Source: SHAN690 sp023262195 (lineage in GTDB: Bacteria > Bacteroidota > Bacteroidia > Flavobacteriales_G > Salibacteraceae). Taken from it: a stretch of 64,000 nt of DNA. The position numbers and the translations under genes are program-made. Shown here piece after piece: positions 8,423 through 18,109 of the stretch. Within the stretch, counting starts at the first letter, position 1. Every line of letters starts with the position of its first letter. A model generated the notes under the pieces. That model made no database searches. It had not been told where the DNA came from and saw only the letters and a list, made by a program, of their open reading frames with translations. Location of the stretch: positions 62,001 through 126,000 of the forward strand of contig JAYQJE010000005.1 in assembly GCA_038142005.1 (NCBI GenBank), written 5' to 3'.

Positions 8423-9886
8423 CTATCTAGGGTTGTTCCAATAGTCCAGTGCACGGCTTCCATGACTGTATGGGTCACGCTCTTGCATCAATGCTTCCTG
8501 TGTTTGTTCCGCAGCTGACTGGCTTCCTCCTTGAGTTTCTCTTACCACTCTGGTGTACCAAAGTTGATCGGTAGGCTCTCCAAATACATTGCTGTGTCCA
8601 AGTAGGTATTCATTCATCCTTCGATTGTCTAAAAAGAAGAACTTGGCATTTGACTTACCTGGAACTTTGTAATAATGCCAAATTTCATAGGGGTAGGAAT
8701 GAGCTTCGTTTCGAGCTATAGATCGTGAGTCAGGAACTCCATATTTCAAATAGACACGACCGCGATCCGTTTGACACCCATGCATGGTGCTATTGGTGAA
8801 TTCATCTTCCACCGTTTTGATGGATTGATGATAACGAGCCCATTGTAACCTCGGATCGATTGGGTTGCGATCATACCAATACTGGTAAAAAAAACGTTGC
8901 AACTCTGTGGTATCGCCCTCTTTCCAATTGTCTTCAATGAACTGCACTTCAGATTCTGTAGAGTTCCAAATCAAGCAATACGTCATAACCCTCAAGGAGT
9001 CTTCCTCCATATTATCTACAAAGGTTTTCTTGATTTCTATGTCCTCAATATTGAATTGTTGGTCGGAGTATCGCTTAAATTCTCGTGATTGGCTGGCGAG
9101 GAGCTTATTGTTTTTATCCCTCGCTTCTAAGCGTAATTCGTAATTACCAGACCTGAGGGATTCGATCTTGAGTTTGCTTGCCACGGGCTGCACACGGCTT
9201 GCTTTCATACGCTTCAAGGTTCTGTATTGATCTACTACTTCATCAGTTTCTGGATTTATAATTTCAGTAGTGAATACGTATGCTCCTTCAGTACCTAGCA
9301 CTTTGTCTGAATTGTAGATTTCTGCATAGAACCAAACGTATTCTGCTGCGGGTGGAAAGAAAGTAGATAACCTCGGAAAGTAATCCATTCCATTTCTAGT
9401 GTAAAAGTTTTGGTTTATCGTGGGCTGAATGCGCTCCACAAAGTAAATATCACTAAAGTCTATTCCATCTGCGTTCACCTCAAGTTTGACTGGCTGCACG
9501 CTTCTAACCGAATCAATGGGGTTGTTGATATCATAAAGCAAAATCGTCAAGTCATACTCACCATTGGGCAATTGGAACCGCTGTTGATCAGTGAAGTCGA
9601 TTAATTGGTTTACAGTGTCGTTGGTTAAGGGACTGTGCACATTTATCTTACTGAAATCGATGACCTTACCATTTTGCTCAAATACGTAGGTGAGCTCTAC
9701 ATGCGCTTGAAAGGTTGAATCATCTGTAGATACGTATCGCATATCTGATCCGTTGAATAGCATGTAGGTCTCGATGTAGGGCAGGCCATCACTTGTCATA
9801 AACTGTCCGTAATGGAAGTTCACGGTGAGGGCGTTTAATTGCAATACAAGTGGTAGGAAAAGTGAGAGCAAGGTTCCGATGCGCAT
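8423..9886 (-). CDS. GWxTD domain-containing secreted protein
   Basis: About 487 residues with a signal peptide (start chosen at the Met giving MRIGTLLSLFLPLVLQLNA; an upstream Met at 9904 would add six residues). The C-terminal third carries the conserved region of GWxTD proteins: QRFFYQYWYDRNPIDP, CQTDRGRVYLKYGVPDSR and YEIWHYYK. The N-terminal part looks beta-rich. The domain is widespread in Bacteroidota exported proteins, with no established activity. The gene stands alone between tRNA-Lys and the SLC13 transporter and is intact. Confidence 0.85.
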   Translation of the reverse strand: MRIGTLLSLFLPLVLQLNALTVNFHYGQFMTSDGLPYIETYMLFNGSDMRYVSTDDSTFQAHVELTYVFEQNGKVIDFSKINVHSPLTNDTVNQLIDFTDQQRFQLPNGEYDLTILLYDINNPIDSVRSVQPVKLEVNADGIDFSDIYFVERIQPTINQNFYTRNGMDYFPRLSTFFPPAAEYVWFYAEIYNSDKVLGTEGAYVFTTEIINPETDEVVDQYRTLKRMKASRVQPVASKLKIESLRSGNYELRLEARDKNNKLLASQSREFKRYSDQQFNIEDIEIKKTFVDNMEEDSLRVMTYCLIWNSTESEVQFIEDNWKEGDTTELQRFFYQYWYDRNPIDPRLQWARYHQSIKTVEDEFTNSTMHGCQTDRGRVYLKYGVPDSRSIARNEAHSYPYEIWHYYKVPGKSNAKFFFLDNRRMNEYLLGHSNVFGEPTDQLWYTRVVRETQGGSQSAAEQTQEALMQERDPYSHGSRALDYWNNPR

Positions 9887-9971
9887 AGATGCAAATCTAC
9901 CCATAGAATGTGTGTTTTCCTAGGTTACAATCGCGGTATGCAACGAATTGAGTGAGCGGTTGGTAGGTCAC

Positions 9972-11759
9972 CTAGAAAGGAAAGAAAACCGGAATAAGCG
10001 CAGTGCTCATTAACCAGAAAATGAGGTTGAGCCAACCACCAACTTTGATAAAGTCGCGAAAGCGATAACCACCGGCTGAGTAGATCATAGTATTTGTCTG
10101 ATAGCCTATTGGAGTCATAAAACTTAAAGACGCGGCAAACATCGTAGCTATAAGAAATGGGGTAGGTGAGACACCGAGACTCAAAGCAATGGCAATGGAA
10201 ATAGGTGCAATTACTGCTGCTGTGGCATTATTACTCATCACTTCGGTGAGAAGGCTTGTAAGAAGGTATATTCCAGATAAGATCACAACTGGGCCAAAGT
10301 CTTTAAAGTATAGCATTATTAAATTGGCAATATCGCTTGCCAAACCGCTATTATTCATTGCCGTGCCTAAGCTCAAGGCACCAGCCAATAGAAATACAAT
10401 TGGCCATTGGATAGAACGGTATACCTCCTTCATAGTGAGCGTTTTTGTCACTACTAGGGAGCACACGCCAAGTAGGGTGCTAATTACTATTGGCAGAACT
10501 TTGGTTGCTGCAAGCGCCACAACACTGATTAAAACTCCGGCTACCAGCCAAAACTTTTTCCTGTCGAAGCTTATAATACCCTCTTCGCTAAGGAGTATAA
10601 AGGGAAGGTTTTGATTGCGATCGCTCTTTCGCCATTGATCAATATAATGCGATTTCATTTCTGCTAGGATCACATCGCCAGCGCGGAGTCGAACCTCTTG
10701 AAGTTGATCATGCAAAACATCTTCGCGCGACCTTATTGCAAGTGGAGCTGCTCGAAAACGCCTTCTGAAATCAAATTGTCGCAGAGTTTTTCCCTCGAGT
10801 TCGGAGTTTGATGGAATTACCAACTCAACAAACGCAGCACGATCGTCCTCACCATCATCCACTTCAGCGGCATCCACAGGCATTATTCTTACTTGCAGCT
10901 GATCTTTCATTTGTTTGAGTTTGCGAAGGTTACAGCGTATTTTCAGGATGTCACCAACCCGAAGCATTGTATCTCCCTGAGGTAGAATCATTTGTGTGTC
11001 GCTGCGCCTTAACTCCAATATTTCCATATCCAACTCCTTTACCAATGGAGAGGATAAAATACTGGTGTTTGCGAGCTGTGATGACTTCAGAATTTCAATT
11101 TCTGCCAGATAATCAATGATGGCATCATCCAGTTCGTGTTCGCTATTCTCTTGCCGAGAGGGTAAAAGCTTTTGTCCGATGAAGATCATGAATATGGAAC
11201 CAACCGCCACAAAACATAAGCCCATAGGAGCAAAATCAAACATGCCAAAAGGCTCCAAGCCATTTTGCACGGCAATACCATTCACTAAGATATTGGTGGA
11301 AGTACCTATCAGCGTACAAGTGCCACCGAATATTGACGCGTAACTTACTGGTATGAGAAGCTTTGATGCGGCTCTACCTGAGTTTTTTGCTATTTGTGTG
11401 GTAACAGGAATCATAACTGCCACCACTGGAGTATTATTGATAAATGCAGATACACCGCTTACCACAGCCATTAGTAAGACTACACCACGTTGATATCGAT
11501 TTCGAAAAAGCTTGGTAAGCAGTCCAGAAACATATTGTAGCGAACCTGTTTTCAGGATGGCAGCGGATAAAACAAACATGAAGGCAACCGTGAGGGTTGC
11601 AGGGTTGCTGAATCCCGCGATACCCTCTTCCGGAGAGATGACCCCAGTAATTACCAATGTGCCTATGATGAGGAGCGCTACTAAATCAATGCTCAGCTTT
11701 TCCGTGACAAAAAGGAGCATTGCAGATATGATTACTATAGATGTGATGATCGCGTCCAC
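9972..11759 (-). CDS. SLC13-family permease with internal RCK_C (TrkA-C) domains
   Basis: An intact 595-residue transporter. It has N-terminal helices, two family signatures (one around NNTPVVAVMIP, the other around SNNATAAVIAP), and a soluble insert at roughly residues 210-380 with two RCK_C-like domains, recognisable from the repeated pattern of G-x-T-L-R and RAGDVIL. This architecture is typical of bacterial SLC13/DASS proteins annotated as anion or sulfate permeases. The inserts probably sense a ligand. The substrate cannot be told from sequence. Confidence 0.85.
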   Translation of the reverse strand: MDAIITSIVIISAMLLFVTEKLSIDLVALLIIGTLVITGVISPEEGIAGFSNPATLTVAFMFVLSAAILKTGSLQYVSGLLTKLFRNRYQRGVVLLMAVVSGVSAFINNTPVVAVMIPVTTQIAKNSGRAASKLLIPVSYASIFGGTCTLIGTSTNILVNGIAVQNGLEPFGMFDFAPMGLCFVAVGSIFMIFIGQKLLPSRQENSEHELDDAIIDYLAEIEILKSSQLANTSILSSPLVKELDMEILELRRSDTQMILPQGDTMLRVGDILKIRCNLRKLKQMKDQLQVRIMPVDAAEVDDGEDDRAAFVELVIPSNSELEGKTLRQFDFRRRFRAAPLAIRSREDVLHDQLQEVRLRAGDVILAEMKSHYIDQWRKSDRNQNLPFILLSEEGIISFDRKKFWLVAGVLISVVALAATKVLPIVISTLLGVCSLVVTKTLTMKEVYRSIQWPIVFLLAGALSLGTAMNNSGLASDIANLIMLYFKDFGPVVILSGIYLLTSLLTEVMSNNATAAVIAPISIAIALSLGVSPTPFLIATMFAASLSFMTPIGYQTNTMIYSAGGYRFRDFIKVGGWLNLIFWLMSTALIPVFFPF

Positions 11760-11841
11760 GCGTCAAAATAACGGACTTTATAGGCTGGATTGTCAAAATT
11801 TGAATTCAGTAAGTATATTGCCCGCTGCTAGAAAGACTTAA

Positions 11842-12201
11842 ATGAGTACCGAGCGAAAATGTGCGGAGTGTGGAGAAAAACTCTTGGGAAGGGCAGACCA
11901 AAAATTCTGTTCTGATCAGTGTCGTAATGCCTATAACAACCGTCAGAATAGCGATGCCAATAATTTCGTTCGAAACATAAATAATGCACTTAGGAGGAAT
12001 AGGAGAATACTTGAAGCCTTAAGTCCAGGGGAAAAAACCAAGGTCGATCGTGATAAGCTAGTGGCTAAGGGATTTAGCTTCACCTACTTTACCCACGAAT
12101 ACGTTACAAAAAATGGTGCCATCTATAAGTTTTGCTATGAGATGGGTTACCTTTTGCTTGATAATGACGAAGTGCTAATCGTTCGAAGAGAAAACAAATA
12201 A
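11842..12201 (+). CDS. Small zinc-ribbon protein (DUF2116-like)
   Basis: A 119-residue protein with a four-Cys zinc ribbon at the N terminus: CAECGEKLLGRADQKFC followed by SDQC. Beyond residue 35 it has a basic, Asn/Arg-rich helix, then a FTYFTHEYVTKNGAIYKFCYE segment seen in hypothetical proteins of Flavobacteriia. Cytoplasmic; nucleic-acid or protein binding is plausible, but no function is known. It is divergent from the SLC13 gene and 5 bases ahead of diacylglycerol kinase, so the two are probably co-transcribed. Confidence 0.75.
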   Translation: MSTERKCAECGEKLLGRADQKFCSDQCRNAYNNRQNSDANNFVRNINNALRRNRRILEALSPGEKTKVDRDKLVAKGFSFTYFTHEYVTKNGAIYKFCYEMGYLLLDNDEVLIVRRENK

Positions 12202-12206
12202 ATTAA

Positions 12207-12605
12207 GTGGGCAAGTCAAAGTATTCGTTTACCACTAGGGCTCGAAGTTTTCGGTTTGCCATCAACGGTTTGATTCATCTATTCAAATCTGAAGTGAATG
12301 CTCAGATTCATTTATTGGCCGCAATATTGGCCTTAGGCATGGGGCTTTATTTTCAAATACAAACCTCTGAATGGTTGTGGGTGATTTCAGCAATAGCGCT
12401 GGTTATCATCTTGGAAATGGTAAACACAGCCATCGAAGAGATAATGGATTTATTACACCCTGATCAAAATCCGAAGGTTGGAGTGATCAAAGACCTTGTG
12501 GCCGGTGCGGTATTGATTTCTGCGATTTATGCCTCGGCTGTCGGTTTATTCATCTTTGGGGAGCCATGCCTAAATGTAGCTAAGACGCTTCTAACATTTT
12601 TGTAA
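12207..12605 (+). CDS. dgkA: Diacylglycerol kinase family membrane protein
   Basis: A 132-residue protein with three membrane helices and the prokaryotic DAGK signature EMVNTAIEEIMDL (catalytic Glu residues), preceded by SEVNAQIH. It phosphorylates diacylglycerol or undecaprenol at the inner membrane, recycling lipid from envelope synthesis. The start is GTG, 5 bases after the previous stop. The last about 15 residues lack resemblance to the family and overlap the end of the convergent mutase gene by 26 bases, so the true C terminus may be a little different. Confidence 0.88.
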   Translation: MGKSKYSFTTRARSFRFAINGLIHLFKSEVNAQIHLLAAILALGMGLYFQIQTSEWLWVISAIALVIILEMVNTAIEEIMDLLHPDQNPKVGVIKDLVAGAVLISAIYASAVGLFIFGEPCLNVAKTLLTFL

Positions 12606-14712
12606 GGAGTGAAGATGCTGCCTTGCTGATTACTGTACCCGGGCCAAATACTGCAGTTACACCAGCGTTGTAAAGAAAATCATAATCTTGGCGAGGAATC
12701 ACACCTCCGGCTACAACCAGTGCATCGTCCCTTCCAACTTTCCTTAATTCCGCTATCAAATCTGGAATGAGTGTTTTGTGGCCTGCTGCCAAGGAACTTA
12801 CACCCACGATGTGCACATCGTTTTCCATTGCCATTCGTGCCACTTCACTTGGAGTAGAAAATAACGGTCCGATATCAACATCAAAACCTATGTCGGCAAA
12901 CGATGTAGCAATGACCTTAGCACCACGGTCGTGTCCGTCTTGCCCCATTTTGGCCACCAATATTCGCGGTCTACGACCGTGCTTTTTGAGCGAATTCATC
13001 TGCCAAGGTTTTAGCAGCAACAAAAGATTCATCCATTTTCATTTCTCTTGAATAAACTCCACTGATACTTTTTGTTTCAGCTTTATGCCTCCCGAAGGCC
13101 ACTTCCATAGCATCGCTTATTTCACCAAGGGTTGCTCTTACGCGTGCTGCTTCAATAGCAAGTGCAAGCAAATTGCCCTTTTTTGATTTTGCAGCCTCTG
13201 TGATGCTGTGCAATTTACTCTTGACTGTATCCTCATTTCGACTTGCTCTTATAGCCTGCAATCGTTCGATCTGCTCTTGCCTCACTTTGGCATTATCCAC
13301 ATCTAGAATATCGATTTGAGTATCATCCTCCACCTCATAGCGATTCACACCAACGATGATCTCTTGTCCACTGTCAATGCGCGCTTGCTTGCGAGCAGCT
13401 GACTCTTCAATGCGCATTTTTGGTAAACCTGCTTCAATAGCCTTGGTCATTCCACCGAGTTCTTCCACCTCCTGGATATGTTTCCAGGCCTTATCCATGA
13501 GCTGTTTGGTAAGCGTTTCTACATAATATGAACCACCCCAAGGATCGATGCCCTTGCAAACGTCTGTCTCCATTTGCCAGAATAGCTGAGTATTTCGCGC
13601 AATACGCGCTGAGAAATCGGTTGGTAGGGCTATGGCCTCGTCCAATGAATTGGTGTGTAGAGATTGGGTGCTGCCCATCACTGCTGATAAAGCTTCGATA
13701 GCTGTGCGCGCTACGTTATTGAACGGGTCTTGCTCAGTGAGACTCCAGCCAGAGGTTTGACAGTGTGTTCTTAGGGCCATTGACTTTGGGTTGTTAGGCT
13801 TGAACTGCCTAATAATCTTAGCCCACAAAACGCGAGCTGCACGCATTTTAGCCACTTCCATGAAGTGGTTCATTCCGATACCCCAGAAAAAGGATAATCT
13901 TGGAGCGAAATCGTCAATATTCAACCCTGCTTGCAATCCTTTGCGCACATACTCCAAGCCATCGGCTAGGTATAGGCTAATTCAATATCTGCTGTAGCTC
14001 CAGCCTCATGCATGTGATAGCCTGATATGCTAATTGAGTTGAACTTGGGCATATTTTGAGCAGTATATTCAAAGATGTCACCCACGATCCGCATGGAAGG
14101 CTGTGGAGGATAGATGTATGTGTTTCGTACCATAAACTCCTTGAGGATGTCATTCTGGATAGTTCCGCTCAACACCTCAGGTTTTACACCTTGCTCTTCT
14201 GCTGCAACAATGTAGAAGGCCATGATTGGAATAACAGCGCCATTCATGGTCATGGAAACCGACATCTTATCGAGTGGGATTTGATCAAATAAGATTTTTA
14301 TATCCTCAACCGAATCGATGGCTACACCTGCCTTACCTACATCACCTTTTACACGTTCATGATCACTATCATAACCTCGGTGTGTGGCAAGGTCAAACGC
14401 TACAGAAAGGCCTTTTTGTCCAGCTTCTAAGTTCTTGCGATAGAACTCGTTAGACGCTTTTGCCGTACTGAAACCTGCATACTGTCTAATAGTCCATGGC
14501 CTAATGGTGTACATACTAGCGTATGGCCCTCTTAGGTATGGAGCAACACCTGCACCAAAGTTGATGTGTGGCAGTTCTTCAACGGTCTTCGGCTTGGTCC
14601 ATCGCTCAATTGAAATACCTTCAGGACTCGTCCATTCTTCAGGATTTTTTTCTGATTTATTGGCTTTGACGTTGACCAAAGCTTCAAAACTCAAATGTCT
14701 AAAATCACTCAT
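12580..14712 (-). CDS. scpA: Methylmalonyl-CoA mutase large subunit (two frameshifts)
   Basis: The B12-dependent enzyme interconverts (R)-methylmalonyl-CoA and succinyl-CoA. The N-terminal TIM barrel shows RPWTIRQYAGFSTAKASN and DLATHRGYDSDH; the C-terminal cobalamin domain shows GQDGHDRGAK with the cobalt-ligating His. Two single-base errors split it: a C missing at the GG of 13969-13970 (ELAYT then LADGLEYVRKG) and an extra base in TTTTT at 12983-12987 (AQK then HGRRPRIL). Repaired, it is about 711 residues, the normal length. The start overlaps the small-subunit stop by 8 bases. Both breaks fall in short runs, so the gene is very likely intact in the organism. Confidence 0.93.
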
Positions 14713-15916
14713 CGTGCATCAATTGAATTTGGTGAGGAATGGAGAGATAAGAAGGCAATAACTCATAGGTACTTGATTTTGGTGCTGTTTCGCTGTTCAC
14801 CTCTCGGGGTAGAAACTTGTTTACGCCAAGTAATGCTTTTTCCTTTGAATATGCCTCCATCAATTGACTTGCATTGTGCTCGATGTCGGTGAAGAGTTGT
14901 TTCGATTTGGCGTATTCACTAAATCCACCGTTCTGCTCAATGCATTGAATCATGTCCCACGCTTTTTTAGCCATTTCGGTCGTGAGATTTTCGATGAAAT
15001 AGGCTCCGTCTGCAGCATTGGTGTTTTTATCCATGTGCGATTCTTCTTTAAGCAATACTTGAATATTTCTAGAAATCCTCGCACTAAAATCGTTGGGAGC
15101 TTTCCAGTGTGCATCCCATGGTTGAATCATAAGGTAGTTTGCGCCTCCCACAACGGCAGACATTGCTGCAGATGAAGCTCTGAGGATGTTGGTGTGCTCA
15201 TCGTTTTGCGCATAGTTGTTCGTGAGGTTAATGGCAATTACCTTGACGGGAGCATCAACCGACTTTTGCTTTAGAATGCTATTCCAAATCCAGCGAAGGG
15301 CTCTGAGTTTAGCAATTTCTGTAAGGTAATTCGTTCCAATGCTCGTAAGAATTGTGATGTCTGAATCATAACCGTACTTATCACATACTTCAATGCACTG
15401 GCTCATCAATGCCGCAAGTTCGAGGAGCTCGTTGGCTCCTCGTTCTCTTAATCTTTTACCATTGATCAATAATGGCCTATGATCTTTAAAAATCTTAGCG
15501 TCTCCTGTTTTCAACAGTACTTCAAATGGGTCACTAAGCGTTTCTTTTTGAATAAAAACTGGAGCAATATTTTGGTCTATGCCTTTGACGGCCACCTCTG
15601 CTGCCGCGCCTTTAAAACTCTTCTGAAACCAGATCGCCTCAGCACCTTGGTTGAGTGCATTTAAGGCTAAATCGTTTGCTTGCTTGGCGTCTTGCTCGTA
15701 TATAGGCTCAAGAATTTTCCATGGTTCTGACACGCTGGGTAGATCAGCGAGGGTTTCAGGCAGCGTGTTTTGCCAAGACTCAATGGTAATGCTGGCATCA
15801 TTGGTCCATGTGAGAAATTCGTTGTAAGACTTTCCTTTCAGCTCTTTCTCAACCTGGCTTTTCCATTCTTCCCAACTAAGCGGGTCAAAGGGAATGTTTA
15901 GATCGGATTCTGTCAT
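14705..15916 (-). CDS. mutA: Methylmalonyl-CoA mutase small subunit
   Basis: A 403-residue protein homologous to the TIM-barrel part of the large subunit, with segments such as NYLTEIAKLRALRWIW and NDFSARISRNIQVLLKEE aligning with the matching region of the large chain. It lacks the substrate-arch motif TIRQYAGF and the cobalamin domain, as expected for the non-catalytic partner of the heterodimer. At 403 residues it is short for the family, which often keeps a degenerate B12-binding tail. It is first in the operon and overlaps the large subunit gene. Confidence 0.9.
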   Translation of the reverse strand: MTESDLNIPFDPLSWEEWKSQVEKELKGKSYNEFLTWTNDASITIESWQNTLPETLADLPSVSEPWKILEPIYEQDAKQANDLALNALNQGAEAIWFQKSFKGAAAEVAVKGIDQNIAPVFIQKETLSDPFEVLLKTGDAKIFKDHRPLLINGKRLRERGANELLELAALMSQCIEVCDKYGYDSDITILTSIGTNYLTEIAKLRALRWIWNSILKQKSVDAPVKVIAINLTNNYAQNDEHTNILRASSAAMSAVVGGANYLMIQPWDAHWKAPNDFSARISRNIQVLLKEESHMDKNTNAADGAYFIENLTTEMAKKAWDMIQCIEQNGGFSEYAKSKQLFTDIEHNASQLMEAYSKEKALLGVNKFLPREVNSETAPKSSTYELLPSYLSIPHQIQLMHDE

Positions 15917-15951
15917 GATGCGAATTTAGAATTCGCACCATTACCAAAGGC

Positions 15952-16263
15952 TTATTCCTCGTCTTCCGGAACGAAGACAAAGATTTCTTCATTATCCCGC
16001 TTCATGTAATACCGTTCGCGCGCAAAACGTTCAAGCTTTTCGTTATCGCTTAAAAGCTCTTCGAGGTCTTCTCGAATTTGAATGATTTCGGCTTGATAAT
16101 AGGTTTTATCTTGGTTCAATTGATACAACTTGGCCTTATACTCAATTTGGCTAATCATGTTGTGCTGATCAAAAAACGCCAACCAAATCACAAACGCAAT
16201 TGTGGTGAGTACATATCGGTTTTTGATATACCAAGGGACTTTATTCCAAAAAGATTGAATCAC
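15952..16263 (-). CDS. Septum formation initiator FtsB/DivIC family protein
   Basis: A 103-residue protein with a short cytoplasmic tail, one membrane helix (YVLTTIAFVIWLAFF), then a coiled coil and a LERFARERYYMKRDNEEIFVF end, the classic FtsB/DivIC pattern. It would act in the divisome with FtsL and FtsQ. It lies 35 bases upstream of the mutase pair and points the same way, so it could share their transcript. Confidence 0.88.
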   Translation of the reverse strand: MIQSFWNKVPWYIKNRYVLTTIAFVIWLAFFDQHNMISQIEYKAKLYQLNQDKTYYQAEIIQIREDLEELLSDNEKLERFARERYYMKRDNEEIFVFVPEDEE

Positions 16264-16342
16264 AAAGCGAATTACGGCAATGATTCAATACAAGCGGTCC
16301 GATTTGAGGGTCGTTTTTAAACACCGTGGTGTGATTCAAAAC

Positions 16343-16378
16343 AAAAGCCAGGCATCGAGTAAATGATGCCCGGCTTTC
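16343..16378 (-). terminator. Terminator after the thioredoxin gene
   Basis: Stem AGCCAGGCATC with GATGCCCGGCT around an 8-base loop, followed by T-rich sequence in both directions. It sits in the 141-base gap between the thioredoxin stop and the FtsB/DivIC start. A short CCTAA tandem repeat (16384-16401) lies between it and the thioredoxin stop. Confidence 0.8.
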
Positions 16379-16404
16379 TAACATAACCTAACCTAACCCT
16401 AATC

Positions 16405-16860
16405 TTAAATGTTTTCGTAAGCCTCGAGTGCCTGTTGACCGAGTAGGAGCAGCTGCTCAGGATTTCTATAACCCACAGCTCTCTTTACCACGCTTCCATC
16501 ATCCTTGACAAAAAACAAACTTGGATATGAAGTAACGCGATAGGTCCTTGCAATTTGACGGCCTTCTCCTTTTTCCATATCCTTCTCTACATTAATAAAA
16601 TGCTCATTAAAGTAGGCACCGACCTCTTGATTGGTAAATACTCGTGCCTTTAGCGCTTTGCACGGGCCACACCAGCTGGCATATGCGTCAAGAAAAATTG
16701 GTTTGCCAGTTTCTTGAGACTCCTTTAAGGCCTCTTCCCATGAGCCTTCAAAAAACTGAATTCCTTCGGCTTCATCAACTTTGTGATGAGTGACGTTTGA
16801 GGCTGAAGATAGCAGGCCTAAGGCCATAATTGAGAGTGAGAGCTTGATGATGGTTTTCAT
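16405..16860 (-). CDS. Periplasmic thioredoxin-like protein
   Basis: About 151 residues. The start was set at the Met that opens a signal peptide (MKTIIKLSLSIMALGLLSSA); a Met at 16899 would add 13 polar residues. The mature part has a thioredoxin fold with the redox centre WCGPC, the cis-Pro segment TSYPSLFF, and a DAYASWC strand typical of DsbD-gamma/thioredoxin_7 proteins. Probably an exported disulfide reductase or isomerase. It stands alone, with its own terminator. Confidence 0.85.
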   Translation of the reverse strand: MKTIIKLSLSIMALGLLSSASNVTHHKVDEAEGIQFFEGSWEEALKESQETGKPIFLDAYASWCGPCKALKARVFTNQEVGAYFNEHFINVEKDMEKGEGRQIARTYRVTSYPSLFFVKDDGSVVKRAVGYRNPEQLLLLGQQALEAYENI

Positions 16861-16937
16861 TGTTGCTAATTGCTTATTGTGGAAGATTTTAGATCCCATT
16901 CATTACAAATTGGATACCAAAAAAGTTCAATGCTGTA

Positions 16938-17879
16938 TTATTTCAAGAAATTTAGGATTTGTTCTTCGTGCCAAAACTGCTTATGCATGCGATGATTGCG
17001 AGCAAATCCAACATGCCCCCGTAATCGGGATCAATATAAAATATAGAATTTGACAGACGCTCCGCTCTAGGATAACAGCTTTGACTTAAGAAGGTGTCGT
17101 TGCGCGCATTGATAAGAAGAGCTGGGTTTTTTCACATCTCGGAGCACGGGTAGCGCACTGCACTGCTCATAGTAGTGCAATGCTGATTCAAAGCCGTGAA
17201 CAGGTGCGGTGAAATATTCGTCAAACGCGAAAAATGATTTGGCGTTTTCTATCTTTTTAAGATCTATCATCGAGTCTGGAAACTTTTCTGCTTTAGCGAT
17301 AGCCTTTGACTTGAGTGATCGTAGAAACCTCAAGAGGTAAATTTTATTCTTAAACCTACCCAGTTCTATGGCGCAACCCTTGAGATCTATGGGAACAGAA
17401 ACACCGACAATTTTCTCTACCGGTAGTTGTGAGGTGCGTAAATCAGTTCCTGCAAGTCTCAATGCGATATTACCACCAAGACTAAATCCAATAATGTGTA
17501 TGGTTTCGTAGGAGTTGGCGAAATGCGATAATACGGTCAAAACATCCTCAGTGTTGCCGCTGTGATAGGTCCGAAGTTTAAGATTGTCTCGGCCACTGCA
17601 ACCACGCTGATTCATGGCCAATACATCATAACCTTCCTGCGCCAGCTGCATTGCTATTGAAGAAATATATCGAGACATGCTGCTTCCTTCCAGCCCATGC
17701 AGAAGTAAAACGGCTGTTTTTGACTCTTTAAATATTCCGTCAATATCTAGGAAATCCTGATCGGGTGTGGGTATGGTTACGCGTTCATACCTAGGTGTTA
17801 ACGATGGTCGAAATAAATTGGGTATAATGGTGCTGAAATGCGCAGATCGATGCAGAAGTGGCGGCTTATAATCAACCAT
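16938..17879 (-). CDS. YheT-family alpha/beta hydrolase (two frameshifts)
   Basis: The intact N-terminal 250 residues show LLLHGLEGSS, MNQRGCSGRDN and the nucleophile elbow GFSLGGN. The frame then goes astray. A one-base change in the run at 17124-17132 restores KPALLINARNDTFLS, supplying the acidic triad residue. A second, in CCCCC at 17016-17020, restores GGHVGFARNH, supplying the catalytic His, and the protein ends at 16938 after about 314 residues, normal for YheT. Both triad residues reappear only after repair, which argues strongly for sequence error. Substrate unknown; the family is esterase-like. The gene follows the DUF3820 gene immediately. Confidence 0.85.
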
Positions 17880-17880
17880 T

Positions 17881-18108
17881 TTAGCTATGGCTTAACTTTC
17901 GCAGATCAGTCAGAATGTGTTCCAATCCATTCGATTTTATGATCAAAAGTGTGCTGAGCAATACTCCCAGTTTACCAGCTGGGAATCCTTTTCTATGAAA
18001 CCATTCAAGATAGCTTACAGGTAAATCGGCTAGCACCCGATCCTTATACTTCCCATAGGGCATGCGCTGTGTCACCAGTTTAAGAAGATCCTCTTTGTTC
18101 TCAAGCAT
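17881..18108 (-). CDS. DUF3820 family protein
   Basis: A 75-residue protein with the family signature MPYGKYKDRVLADLPVSYLEWFHRKGFP, sometimes labelled quorum-sensing-regulated virulence factor. No reaction is known. It sits between HutI and the YheT hydrolase with 1-base gaps on both sides, so the three are one transcription unit. Confidence 0.85.
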   Translation of the reverse strand: MLENKEDLLKLVTQRMPYGKYKDRVLADLPVSYLEWFHRKGFPAGKLGVLLSTLLIIKSNGLEHILTDLRKLSHS

Positions 18109-18109
18109 A

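Noticed and set aside
10189..10614. A 141-codon plus-strand frame opposite the SLC13 transporter
   Set aside because: It lies wholly inside the well-supported transporter gene and has no recognisable protein features.
16384..16401. CCTAA tandem repeat resembling telomeric sequence
   Set aside because: Only three units, placed between a stop codon and a terminator; nothing else supports a telomere or repeat element.
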